Assembly (NCBI GenBank): GCA_003662305.1
Contig: QMXU01000057.1
Coordinates: 1-6,517 of the forward strand
Direction of reading: 5' to 3'
From: Candidatus Hecatellales archaeon
GTDB lineage: Archaea > Thermoproteota > Bathyarchaeia > Hecatellales > Hecatellaceae
DNA: 6,517 bases
The notes beneath the pieces are model-generated. The model was not told the DNA's origin, searched no databases, and was given only the letters and a program-made list of their open reading frames with translations. Numbering within the stretch: the stretch's first letter is position 1; every line of letters starts with the position of its first letter. Below are positions 1 through 5,976 of the stretch, piece by piece. Both the position numbers and the translations under genes were made by a program.

Positions 1-123
1 AAGCCTTTCCATCCCAGCCCATCCAAGCCTAACCCCTAAAGCGGCGAAGGGGCCGAAGTGCCCGTGGAAATCCCTGATTTTGTCTGCTATCTCCCTTAGG
101 GGTTCTCTACCTCTTTCTCGCAT
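1..123 (-). CDS. FmdE-family protein (formylmethanofuran dehydrogenase subunit E-like), N-terminal part only
   Basis: This is the first 41 codons of a gene that leaves the window at base 1; no stop is present. It starts at the ATG complementary to 121-123, inside the 3' end of the solute-binding protein gene, overlapping it by 17 bases. After a short basic N-terminus it reads REIADKIRDFHGHFGPFAAL, then GVRLGWAGMERL. The FHGH-x-GP-(x)n-G pattern (H20 and H22 here) is the N-terminal signature of the FmdE family (Pfam FmdE), whose members are often metal-binding and occur both in Mo/W formylmethanofuran dehydrogenase loci and in many organisms without that enzyme. A purine-rich GAGGGAG lies 9 bases upstream of the ATG, supporting this start. 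Position as last known gene of a metal-transport operon suggests a metal-linked role (inference). The catalytic role and the presence of a C-terminal zinc ribbon cannot be judged from this fragment. Confidence 0.8.
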   Translation of the reverse strand, partial: MRERGREPLREIADKIRDFHGHFGPFAALGVRLGWAGMERL

Positions 124-1075
124 AGAGAACTACTCCCTCAATCACCACTACCGCCGCAAGGATGATGGTTGCCACCTCGAAGAGGGTGAGCTGCCCCTCA
201 AGGCTGCTTATCTGGCCTCTCAAATCCTCAGCGTATTTCGCCTGCTCGACAGCCTTGAAAAGCCTTTCAGCATTATACTTCAAGAGTTTAGGCAGGCTTT
301 CAGTTCCAGGAATTGCCCCTGGAAAGTTTGTGAGAACCACATGGACTGCCCCCACCTCAGAGGACAGGGAGGCGCCGAAGCCTGTTCCGCTTTGAAGGTT
401 GTCGATTATCAGCTTCACGCTTTCAGCTTTGGCTTTGGACGCCAGCTCAGCGGCTTTCCCGGCTGGCAGGGTTTCAGGAGGACCGTAGGAGGCTACCACG
501 TTGAAGCCAACCCAGCTTACGAAGGGCTTCTGCCACTCCATGCAGATGATGTTCACCTCGCTCACGCCTAAGGCTTCAGCCTCGCTTTTTATTTCCCCGG
601 CAACCTTGTCTATTTCGCTTATCATTTCAGCTGCTTTGGCTGAAACGTCTAAGCCTACATGCTCTTTTAAGGCTGCGGCAATCTGGTTGACATAGTTTTT
701 AGCGCCTTCCGGAGTGTTCCAGTTTCCTGAAATCTTCACGGCGGCAGCCTTCGAGCCTGTGCTTTCAAGCATGCCTTTAAGCCACATCTTGTATTCGAAG
801 CCGTGGTAGAACACTACGGCTGCCTTTTCAAGGCTGTAAAGGTCTCCAGGCTTAATGTCGTAGAAGGCAGGGCAGATTCCAGGCTGAACGAAAACGGTTA
901 CTTCAACGTTTTCTCCAGCCAGCTCTTGGACGGTGGAGCCCAGAACCGTGGTGGTGCAGACGACTATGGGTTTCTCCTGGTTTTCGGAAGCGTCTGGAAG
1001 GCTTGCATAGGCGGCACCGACATTCAGGCCTAGAACAAGGAACAGGACGGAAAGCAGAGCGAAAACTTTTCTCAT
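107..1075 (-). CDS. Metal ABC transporter substrate-binding protein (ZnuA/TroA-like), C-terminally anchored
   Basis: This 322-residue protein belongs to the ZnuA/TroA (cluster A-I) family, which captures metal ions outside the membrane and delivers them to an ABC permease. Residues 1-24 form a signal peptide (basic MRK, hydrophobic core, AAYA). Mature family-like segments are VVCTTTVLGSTVQELAG (38-54), CPAFYDIKPGDL (68-79), FYHGFEYKMWL (89-99), MEWQKPFVSWVGFNVVASYG (179-198) and LIIDNLQSG...TNFPG (222-253). Residues 298-317 form a hydrophobic helix followed by ARKR, a likely C-terminal membrane anchor. The usual DPHxYE metal-binding stretch is CPAFYD here, so the expected His is missing; H91, H245, C69, C178, E180 or D225 could be alternative ligands (inference). 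The start is the ATG at 1075, overlapping the permease stop as ATGA, with a strong ribosome binding site. The metal could be Zn, Mn, Fe or another; I would not name it. Confidence 0.88.
   Translation of the reverse strand: MRKVFALLSVLFLVLGLNVGAAYASLPDASENQEKPIVVCTTTVLGSTVQELAGENVEVTVFVQPGICPAFYDIKPGDLYSLEKAAVVFYHGFEYKMWLKGMLESTGSKAAAVKISGNWNTPEGAKNYVNQIAAALKEHVGLDVSAKAAEMISEIDKVAGEIKSEAEALGVSEVNIICMEWQKPFVSWVGFNVVASYGPPETLPAGKAAELASKAKAESVKLIIDNLQSGTGFGASLSSEVGAVHVVLTNFPGAIPGTESLPKLLKYNAERLFKAVEQAKYAEDLRGQISSLEGQLTLFEVATIILAAVVVIEGVVLYARKR
133..139 (-). promoter_or_regulatory. Ribosome binding site of the FmdE-family gene
   Basis: On the minus strand this reads GAGGGAG, a good partial match to the archaeal Shine-Dalgarno sequence (GGAGGUGA). 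It sits 9 bases before the ATG at 123 and lies inside the upstream gene. It supports the start chosen for the overlapping FmdE-like gene. Confidence 0.5.
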
Positions 1076-1890
1076 TTCCCAATCCTCCTTTTAGGTGATA
1101 AAGCTACGGACAGGGCGAAGCCTAAAGTTGAGGCGAGCACTATACACGCGCCAGCAGGCCAGTTCAGGGCGAAAGACAGGAAAAGCCCTGAAAGGCAGGA
1201 GGCCGCTCCAATCAACGGCGAAACCATAGCTACCTTCCTTATGTCGTAGGAGAACTGTAGGGCTGTGGCTGCAGGGTTAAACAGCAGGGCGAAAACCAGC
1301 AGGCCTCCAACCAGCTTAAGCGAGAAGGTTACTATGATGCCTATAGCGAAAAGGATGGCGTAGATGAAGGGCTTAGTGTTTATCCCGTCAGCCTCAGCCA
1401 TCCTCCTGCTGAACATTATGGCGAAAAGCTCCTTCCAGAAGAGAACCACCATAACGGCTGACGCCGCCAGCAGAACTGCCAGGTAGACTAGGTCTTGAAA
1501 GCCAACCGATAGGACGCTTCCCCAAAGGATGCTGGTGACCTCGCTTGTAAACCTTACAACTCCAGGGGTCAGCGTCAGGAAGATGAAGGCTAAAGCCATG
1601 TTCAACGGGAAGGCTATGCTGGTTATGAGGTCAGGGTGGATTTTCGCTTTGTCAGAGGCAGGGCCTATCAGGGAGGCTGTTGCCAGTGAAAAGGCTAAAG
1701 CCATGGTGAAAGGGTTCATGGACAAGCCTACACCCAAGGCTGCACCTGCGAAGGCGGCATGCGACATACAGAAGCCCATGGACGAAAGCTTTATCCGTAT
1801 GATGAAAACGCTGATTAAACCTGCCAGCAGCCCTATCAGAACCGCGCCAGCCGCAGAGCGGAAAACCAGCGTTGGAATCTCCCCAATCAT
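1072..1890 (-). CDS. Metal ABC transporter permease (ZnuB/MntB-like, ABC-3 family)
   Basis: This 272-residue integral membrane protein forms the channel of the transporter, pairing as a dimer with the ATPase encoded just upstream. It is almost entirely hydrophobic, with about 7-8 membrane segments (roughly residues 12-32, 43-58, 62-77, 90-109, 121-150, 175-190, 193-210, 222-242 and 245-264; boundaries are by eye). ABC-3 family marks include the early cytoplasmic loop LSSMGFCMSHAAFAGAALG (35-53), matching the family's G-x-x-x-SHa-x-x-G pattern. Others are the AEADGI loop (165-170), which is the probable ATPase contact, and LLVFALLFNPAATA (197-210), matching the family's LLV-ALL-PAATA stretch with Asn before the Pro. 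Length is normal for the family. ATGA overlaps at both ends (1887-1890 and 1072-1075) indicate translational coupling with the ATPase and binding-protein genes. The family assignment is firm; the metal is not. Confidence 0.92.
   Translation of the reverse strand: MIGEIPTLVFRSAAGAVLIGLLAGLISVFIIRIKLSSMGFCMSHAAFAGAALGVGLSMNPFTMALAFSLATASLIGPASDKAKIHPDLITSIAFPLNMALAFIFLTLTPGVVRFTSEVTSILWGSVLSVGFQDLVYLAVLLAASAVMVVLFWKELFAIMFSRRMAEADGINTKPFIYAILFAIGIIVTFSLKLVGGLLVFALLFNPAATALQFSYDIRKVAMVSPLIGAASCLSGLFLSFALNWPAGACIVLASTLGFALSVALSPKRRIGK
1084..1090 (-). promoter_or_regulatory. Ribosome binding site of the solute-binding protein gene
   Basis: Minus-strand AAGGAGG lies 8 bases before the ATG at 1075, within the permease coding end. 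It is the strongest Shine-Dalgarno match in the operon. The most abundantly needed component, the extracellular binding protein, therefore has its own good initiation site in addition to ATGA coupling. Confidence 0.65.
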
Positions 1891-2633
1891 CTCAACCCAA
1901 CCTTTAAGCCTGGAATAAGGGCTCTAACGGCTTCCTCCCTCTCAAGCTCTCCGCCTGAAATGTCAGCGATAATTTTTCCTTCCGAGACCACTATAATCCT
2001 CTGGCATAACTGTAGCAGATGCTCAGGGTTATGGGCTACAACAAGCGTGGTTATACGTTGCCTCCGGCATATTTCGCCCAGAAGCTCTGAGATTTTCGTT
2101 CTTGAGTCGTAGTCTAGGTTGCTTAAGGGCTCATCCAGCAGGAGGATTTCCGGCTCCTTCGCCAGCGCCCTTGCAATCATAACCTTCTGTTGCTGGCCTC
2201 CTGAAAGCTTCCCCACGGGCTTTCCAGCCAGACCGCGTATTTCAAGCATTTCCATGACTTTCAAAGCTTTTTCCACGTCTTCTCTGCTAACCCCCCTCAG
2301 CAGGCCTATCTTTCCGAAGCGGCCCATCAAGACTACATCTAAAGCCTTGTAGGGCTCGTCAGGCTTGACCATGAAGTCTTGGGGCGTGTAGCCTATTTTC
2401 CTTCTAACCTTAACCCCGTCGCTGGCCATGTTAAACCCTAAAACTTTGACTTCTCCTTTGACAGGCTTAAGACATCCGCATATGGTTTCTAGAAGCGTGG
2501 TTTTGCCTGCGCCATTAGGGCCTACCACACACAGGAATTCGCCTGTTTCAACCGTTAGGTTTATGTCATGGATGGCTGGCTTTTTTTCGCCTTGATAGGT
2601 TGTTGAGACGTCTTTAAGCAGGATAGCGGACAT
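1887..2633 (-). CDS. Metal ABC transporter ATP-binding protein (ZnuC/MntA-like)
   Basis: This 248-residue cytoplasmic ATPase powers metal import and is the first gene of the minus-strand operon. All ABC motifs are intact: Walker A GPNGAGKT (38-45), Q-loop Q85 in YTPQDF, signature LSGGQ (143-147), Walker B ILLLDEP (163-169), D-loop SNLD (171-174) and the switch His H201 in VVAHNP. Together with a downstream ABC-3 permease and a TroA-like binding protein, this places it in the zinc/manganese/iron uptake group rather than the drug or phosphate groups. The start at 2633 is supported by minus-strand GGGAGGAAG directly before the ATG, with GGAGG only 3 bases away, which is closer than usual. It has a candidate TATA box about 55 bases upstream. 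The end overlaps the permease start by four bases. Confidence 0.95.
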   Translation of the reverse strand: MSAILLKDVSTTYQGEKKPAIHDINLTVETGEFLCVVGPNGAGKTTLLETICGCLKPVKGEVKVLGFNMASDGVKVRRKIGYTPQDFMVKPDEPYKALDVVLMGRFGKIGLLRGVSREDVEKALKVMEMLEIRGLAGKPVGKLSGGQQQKVMIARALAKEPEILLLDEPLSNLDYDSRTKISELLGEICRRQRITTLVVAHNPEHLLQLCQRIIVVSEGKIIADISGGELEREEAVRALIPGLKVGLR

Positions 2634-2669
2634 CTTCCTCCCTTTGCTAGCCTTCTCGGCCTCGTTAAG

Positions 2670-2700
2670 GTAATAATATTCCTAATATTTAAAGTATTAC
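2670..2700. promoter_or_regulatory. AT-rich inverted repeats over the operon promoter, candidate metalloregulator operator
   Basis: GTAATA (2670-2675) and TATTAC (2695-2700) are perfect inverted arms flanking 19 bases. Inside lies a second perfect inverted repeat, AATATT-CCT-AATATT (2675-2689). A third, imperfect 15-base palindrome (2684-2698) covers the TATA box. A repressor bound here would block TBP access for the transporter operon; DtxR/MntR-type regulators commonly control such operons. The AT richness makes chance palindromes easy, so this is a candidate only. Confidence 0.35.
2686..2693 (-). promoter_or_regulatory. TATA box of the metal-transport operon
   Basis: Minus-strand TTTAAATA is a good archaeal TATA element. 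By the usual TATA-to-start distance of about 25 bases, transcription would begin near 2665, leaving a leader of about 30 bases that carries the Shine-Dalgarno site. No strong BRE is visible (the preceding bases read GTAATAC). Assigned by position and composition only. Confidence 0.5.
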
Positions 2701-2710
2701 ATAAGCCACA

Positions 2711-2724
2711 GGAAAGTTTTAAAG
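2711..2724 (+). promoter_or_regulatory. BRE/TATA promoter of the EF-2 gene
   Basis: GGAAAG (2711-2716) followed by TTTTAAAG (2717-2724) fits an archaeal BRE plus TATA element. Expected transcription start is near 2745, about 40 bases before the EF-2 ATG. It points away from the transporter's TATA box about 30 bases to the left, so the two promoters are back to back. Confidence 0.55.
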
Positions 2725-2786
2725 TCAGCCCTCAAGCCCTAATATTGTCTGAAACCCAGAAAATATGTTAGGGGAAGCATGAGGCT

Positions 2787-4976
2787 ATGCCCAAATTTAA
2801 AACCACCGCGGAAGTCCTAAAAATAGTTGAAAATCCAAACCAGATTAGGAATGCAGGAATAATCGCCCACGTAGACCACGGTAAAACCACCCTCACAGAC
2901 TCGCTTCTGGCAGCAGCCGGCCTTCTCTCTCCAACCGTAGCCGGAACGGCTTTGGCGTTAGACTACTTAGAAGAGGAGCAGAAAAGGCAGATGACCATTA
3001 AGGCTGCCAACATAAGCCTCTACTATGAAATCGCAGGGCAACCCTACGTAATAAACCTCATAGACACCCCGGGCCACGTGGACTTCACAGGCAGGGTTAC
3101 CCGAAGCCTCAGAGCCATAGACGGCGTGGTCGTAGTGGTGGACGCCGTTGAAGAAGTAATGGTTCAAACAGAAACAGTCACCAGGCAGTCGTTGGAGGAA
3201 AGAGTAAGGCCAACCCTCTTCATCAACAAGGTTGACAGGCTAATCAAAGAGTTAAGGCTAAACTCAAACCAAGTTCAAGAGAAGCTTACACGGATAATCA
3301 GGGACTTCAACAACCTAATCGAAATGTACGCCGAGCCGGAGTACAGGAACAAGTGGAAGGTAAGCTTCCAAGGTGGAACCGTCGCCTTCGGCTCAGCTAA
3401 AGACCGTTGGGGCTTAAACTTCAGGCTTGCCCAGGAGAGAGGCGTGAAGTTCTCCGATATTGTTTCCTACTACCAGCAGGAGAACGTGGGAGAACTTGCC
3501 AAGCAGGCCCCCCTCCACGAGGCAATACTGGACATGATAATCAAGCATATGCCTCCACCCCACATAGCCCAGAAATACAGAATCCCAAAGATTTGGAAGG
3601 GAAGCCTTGAAAGCGAGGTTGGAAGGGCTATGCTTGAATGCGACCCGAAAGGCCCCACGGTCATGTGCGTAACCAACGTGGTGGTCGACCCTCAGGCTGG
3701 AGTTGTAGCCACGGGAAGGCTTTTCTCAGGCTCCGTCAACACAGGTGACACCGTATACCTGGTAGGAGCCAGAGACGAGGCGAGAATCCAGCAGGTCTCC
3801 ATTTTCATGGGGCAGTTCAGGGAAGTCGTTGGAAGGCTTCCAGCTGGAAACATTCCGGCGCTCCTAGGCATAGAGAAGGCTAAAGCCGGGGAAACCCTAT
3901 CAACCGTTCAGGACATGGTTCCCTTCGAGCAGCTTCAGTACATAAGCGAGCCTGTCGTAACCATGGCTGTGGAGCCTAAGCACAGCCGGGACCTTCCGAA
4001 GCTCGTGGACTTCCTGAGGAAGCTTAACCTTGAAGACCCTAACCTTGTTACGAAGATAAACGAGGAAACAGGTGAATATCTGATTTCGGGGATGGGGCAG
4101 CTTCACCTGGAAATAGCTATAACCTGGATTGAAAAGGCTGGAATAGAGGTTCTAACCTCTAAGCCCATAGTCCTCTACAGGGAAACCGTTAGAAGTAAGG
4201 GAGAAGTTTACGAGGGCAAGTCGCCCAACAAGCATAACAGGATCTTCATAGAAGTTGAACCCTTAGAACCTGAAGTAATAGAGCTTATCAAGAAAGGTGA
4301 AATCTCAGATTATACCCCCAAGGATAAACTGTCTAAAACGCTTAGAGAACACGGCTGGGATGCTGATGAGGCAAGAGGAGTGTGGCGGATAAGCGAGCAC
4401 TGCAACATCCTAACCGACGTGACCAAGGGAGTTCAAAGGCTTGACGTCATAAAGGACTCCATAATCTCAGCTTTCAACTGGGCTATAGACGAAGGCCCCC
4501 TAGCCCACGAAATAATACGGGGCGTAAAAGCCAGGCTGGTAGACGCGCAAATACACGAAGACCCCGTCCACACGGGTCCAGCCCAGATAATGCCCGCTAC
4601 GAGGCGTACCTTTTACGCCAGCTTCCTTTCAGCTCAGCCAGCCCTGCTGGAGCCCATCCTGAAGGTTACGGTGAAGGTTCCAGCCGACCAGGTTGGAAAC
4701 GTCACAAAAATAATCGTGGGCAGAAGAGGCAAGGTGGTCTCCATGGAGCAGAAGGAATACCTCATGTATATTGTAGGCGAAATTCCCACATCTGAAACCT
4801 TCGACCTGTCTGAAGCCATGCGCAGTGCAACAGCAGGAAAAGCCTTCTGGGGAACCGAATTTCTCAAATGGGAGTTCGTTCCAGCCTCCATGGTTTCCCA
4901 GATTATCAGGGATGTGAGAAAGCGTAAAGGGCTTTCCCCCGAGCCGCCTACCATAAAAGACTTCGTGGAAGCCTAA
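2787..4976 (+). CDS. fusA: Translation elongation factor 2 (aEF-2), GTPase
   Basis: This 729-residue protein, normal length for archaeal EF-2, drives ribosomal translocation by GTP hydrolysis. Seen motifs: G1 AHVDHGKTT (27-35), switch I around RQMTIKAAN (68-76), G3 DTPGH (93-97), G4 NKVD (147-150) and G5-like GSA (202-204). Domain II covers about 285-375; the later domains include ISGMGQLHLEI (433-443) and the SPNKHNR block (479-485). The domain IV tip loop HEDPVHTGPAQIMPATRR (590-607) holds H595, the residue modified to diphthamide in archaea and eukaryotes. The residue after it is Thr, where HRG is common in the family. The start at 2787 gives the typical opening (basic/aromatic MPKFK, then IRNAGIIAHVDHGKTT). 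Nearby ATGs at 2765 and 2779 are out of frame. The ribosome binding site is weak (GAGG ending 2 bases before the ATG, GGGGA 11 bases away). It is a single gene with its own promoter. Confidence 0.98.
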   Translation: MPKFKTTAEVLKIVENPNQIRNAGIIAHVDHGKTTLTDSLLAAAGLLSPTVAGTALALDYLEEEQKRQMTIKAANISLYYEIAGQPYVINLIDTPGHVDFTGRVTRSLRAIDGVVVVVDAVEEVMVQTETVTRQSLEERVRPTLFINKVDRLIKELRLNSNQVQEKLTRIIRDFNNLIEMYAEPEYRNKWKVSFQGGTVAFGSAKDRWGLNFRLAQERGVKFSDIVSYYQQENVGELAKQAPLHEAILDMIIKHMPPPHIAQKYRIPKIWKGSLESEVGRAMLECDPKGPTVMCVTNVVVDPQAGVVATGRLFSGSVNTGDTVYLVGARDEARIQQVSIFMGQFREVVGRLPAGNIPALLGIEKAKAGETLSTVQDMVPFEQLQYISEPVVTMAVEPKHSRDLPKLVDFLRKLNLEDPNLVTKINEETGEYLISGMGQLHLEIAITWIEKAGIEVLTSKPIVLYRETVRSKGEVYEGKSPNKHNRIFIEVEPLEPEVIELIKKGEISDYTPKDKLSKTLREHGWDADEARGVWRISEHCNILTDVTKGVQRLDVIKDSIISAFNWAIDEGPLAHEIIRGVKARLVDAQIHEDPVHTGPAQIMPATRRTFYASFLSAQPALLEPILKVTVKVPADQVGNVTKIIVGRRGKVVSMEQKEYLMYIVGEIPTSETFDLSEAMRSATAGKAFWGTEFLKWEFVPASMVSQIIRDVRKRKGLSPEPPTIKDFVEA

Positions 4977-4980
4977 GGCT

Positions 4981-4996
4981 TCCTCTTCAATTTTCT
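4981..4996 (+). terminator. Possible pyrimidine-rich terminator after EF-2
   Basis: A T/C-rich run (TCCTCTTCAATTTTCT) begins 4 bases after the EF-2 stop. Archaeal transcription often ends at T-rich stretches without a hairpin. The run is short and interrupted, so support is weak. Confidence 0.25.
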
Positions 4997-4998
4997 AA

Positions 4999-5013
4999 GC
5001 AAAACTTAAAAAT
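4999..5013 (+). promoter_or_regulatory. Candidate BRE/TATA promoter of the SPL-like gene
   Basis: GCAAAAC (4999-5005) followed by TTAAAAAT (5006-5013) resembles a BRE/TATA pair. Transcription would start near 5035, about 48 bases before the ATG at 5083. A second AT-rich stretch at 5103-5111 could instead serve as a TATA box. The rest of the 4977-5082 spacer shows nothing recognisable. Confidence 0.4.
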
Positions 5014-5082
5014 CAAGTCTTTCCCTGTCATTCCAGTTAAAAACGGGAAGCCAGAGGGAATCAGCCATTCCGCCAGCCTCAA

Positions 5083-5965
5083 ATGAAGCCTTAAGCTGCA
5101 ACATAAAATTTCGGAGGCGACTTTCCCCCTTCATAAGGCTTTTTAGGGAGCATAGCGGCAAAATTCTCTGCCCCAGCTTCTGGCTTCTGGCATGGGCAAA
5201 CGGCTGCTCCTACCACTGCTCCTACTGCTACCTTCAAGGAACCTTCAGAGGCAACACGAACCCCACGGTCTTCTCAAACCTAGACGACATGCTCCGCGAG
5301 GTTTCATGCTGGCTTAAAAAGCTTGGAGGCCCGAGGCTGCTTAACACAGGTGAACTCTGCGACTCCCTTGCCATAACAGATAAAGTTATGAGGGCGTTAA
5401 TTCCCATCTTCGGAAGGCAGAAACGCCATAAGCTTCTCCTGTTAACGAAGTCTGACAGGGTTGAAGGCTTGCTGGGGCTGCCTCATAACGGGCAGACCAT
5501 AGTAAGCTTCTCGGTGAACCCTCCTGAAGTTTCAAGCTTATTCGAGCCTGACGCTGCTCCGCCCGAGAGAAGGCTTGAAGCTGCCTGGAAATGTTTTAAC
5601 GCTGGATACACGCTGGATACAGAGTTCGCATGAGAATTGACCCTATGATTCCCGTGGAAGGCTGGAGGGAGCTCTACGGTGAGCTGGCTGAAAAGGTGGC
5701 GGAGCTTAAGCCTGAAAGGGTTACCTTGGGATGCCTACGCTTTTTCCCCGTTGTTAAAGCCTTCAGCCGGCGGAACAAGGCTGTGTTCAAGTACGCCGTG
5801 GAACGCAGCCCGGATGGCCGTTTCAGGCCTCCTGAAAAAACTAGGATAGAAATGTACAAGTTCATGGCTTCAAGGCTTAAAGGGCTGGAGGTAGGCTTGT
5901 GCAAGGAAACCTTTAGCGTGCACAGGGCTTTGAAGTTTTCAGCCGGATGCAATTGTTTGCCGTAA
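5083..5965 (+). pseudogene. Spore photoproduct lyase-like radical SAM protein, broken by frameshift(s)
   Basis: Three pieces in different frames add up to one SPL-family radical SAM protein. Piece 1 (frame of 5205) has CPSFWLLAWANGCSYHCSYCYL: cysteines at codons 5205, 5217 and 5226 form Cx3Cx2C, the [4Fe-4S]/SAM cluster motif. LNTGELCDSLA follows; its Cys (codon 5358) lies near where true SPL has its H-donor Cys, though alignment is needed. This frame stops at 5631-5633. Piece 2 continues two frames over with AGYRVRMRIDPMIPVEGW, VTLGCLRFFP, GLCKETFSVH and the terminal CNCLP, all SPL-like. The switch coincides with an 11-bp tandem duplication at 5600-5621; deleting one copy joins the halves as KCFNAGYRVRMRIDPMIP. 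At the 5' end the frame is open back to 5010 without ATG, GTG or TTG; one added base near 5088-5091 would give MKPLSCNIKF from the ATG at 5083. The repaired protein would be about 290 residues. SPL repairs UV thymine dimers in Bacillus-type spores; the role of archaeal relatives is uncertain. Confidence 0.82.
5600..5621 (+). repeat. Perfect 11-bp tandem duplication inside the SPL-like gene
   Basis: CGCTGGATACA occurs twice without a gap (5600-5610 and 5611-5621). Eleven bases is not a multiple of three, so the second copy throws the reading frame. The reading through copy 1 gives NAGYTLDTEFA then stop; the reading through copy 2 gives HAGYRVRMRIDP. Collapsing the two copies restores one continuous conserved sequence, so this is the lesion rather than a functional repeat. 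Confidence 0.9.
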
Positions 5966-5976
5966 AAATAGGAAGG

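Noticed and set aside
80..571. Long plus-strand open frame opposite the solute-binding protein gene
   Set aside because: It is antisense to a well-supported family member, and its translation shows no recognisable motif.
1529..1918. Plus-strand open frame opposite the permease and ATPase junction
   Set aside because: It is the complement of hydrophobic permease codons and has no independent support.
2765..2781. ATGs at 2765 and 2779 as EF-2 starts
   Set aside because: Both are out of frame with EF-2, and the one at 2779 soon meets a stop; the ATG at 2787 gives the family-typical N-terminus.
4634..4954. Minus-strand open frame inside the EF-2 gene
   Set aside because: It is fully contained in the conserved C-terminal EF-2 coding region, has no promoter or ribosome binding site, and shows no family resemblance.
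5204..5230. CTGCTCCTA-like repeated triplets, considered as a microsatellite
   Set aside because: The repetition follows from the codons for CSYHCSYCY, the iron-sulphur cluster motif.
5289..5633. A stand-alone 114-residue gene starting at the ATG at 5289
   Set aside because: The same frame carries the radical SAM Cx3Cx2C motif just upstream (5205-5228), so this ATG is internal to a larger SPL-like gene.
5620..5640. Programmed ribosomal frameshift as the explanation for the two SPL frames
   Set aside because: No slippery heptamer or obvious downstream structure was seen, and the perfect 11-bp duplication explains the frame change completely.
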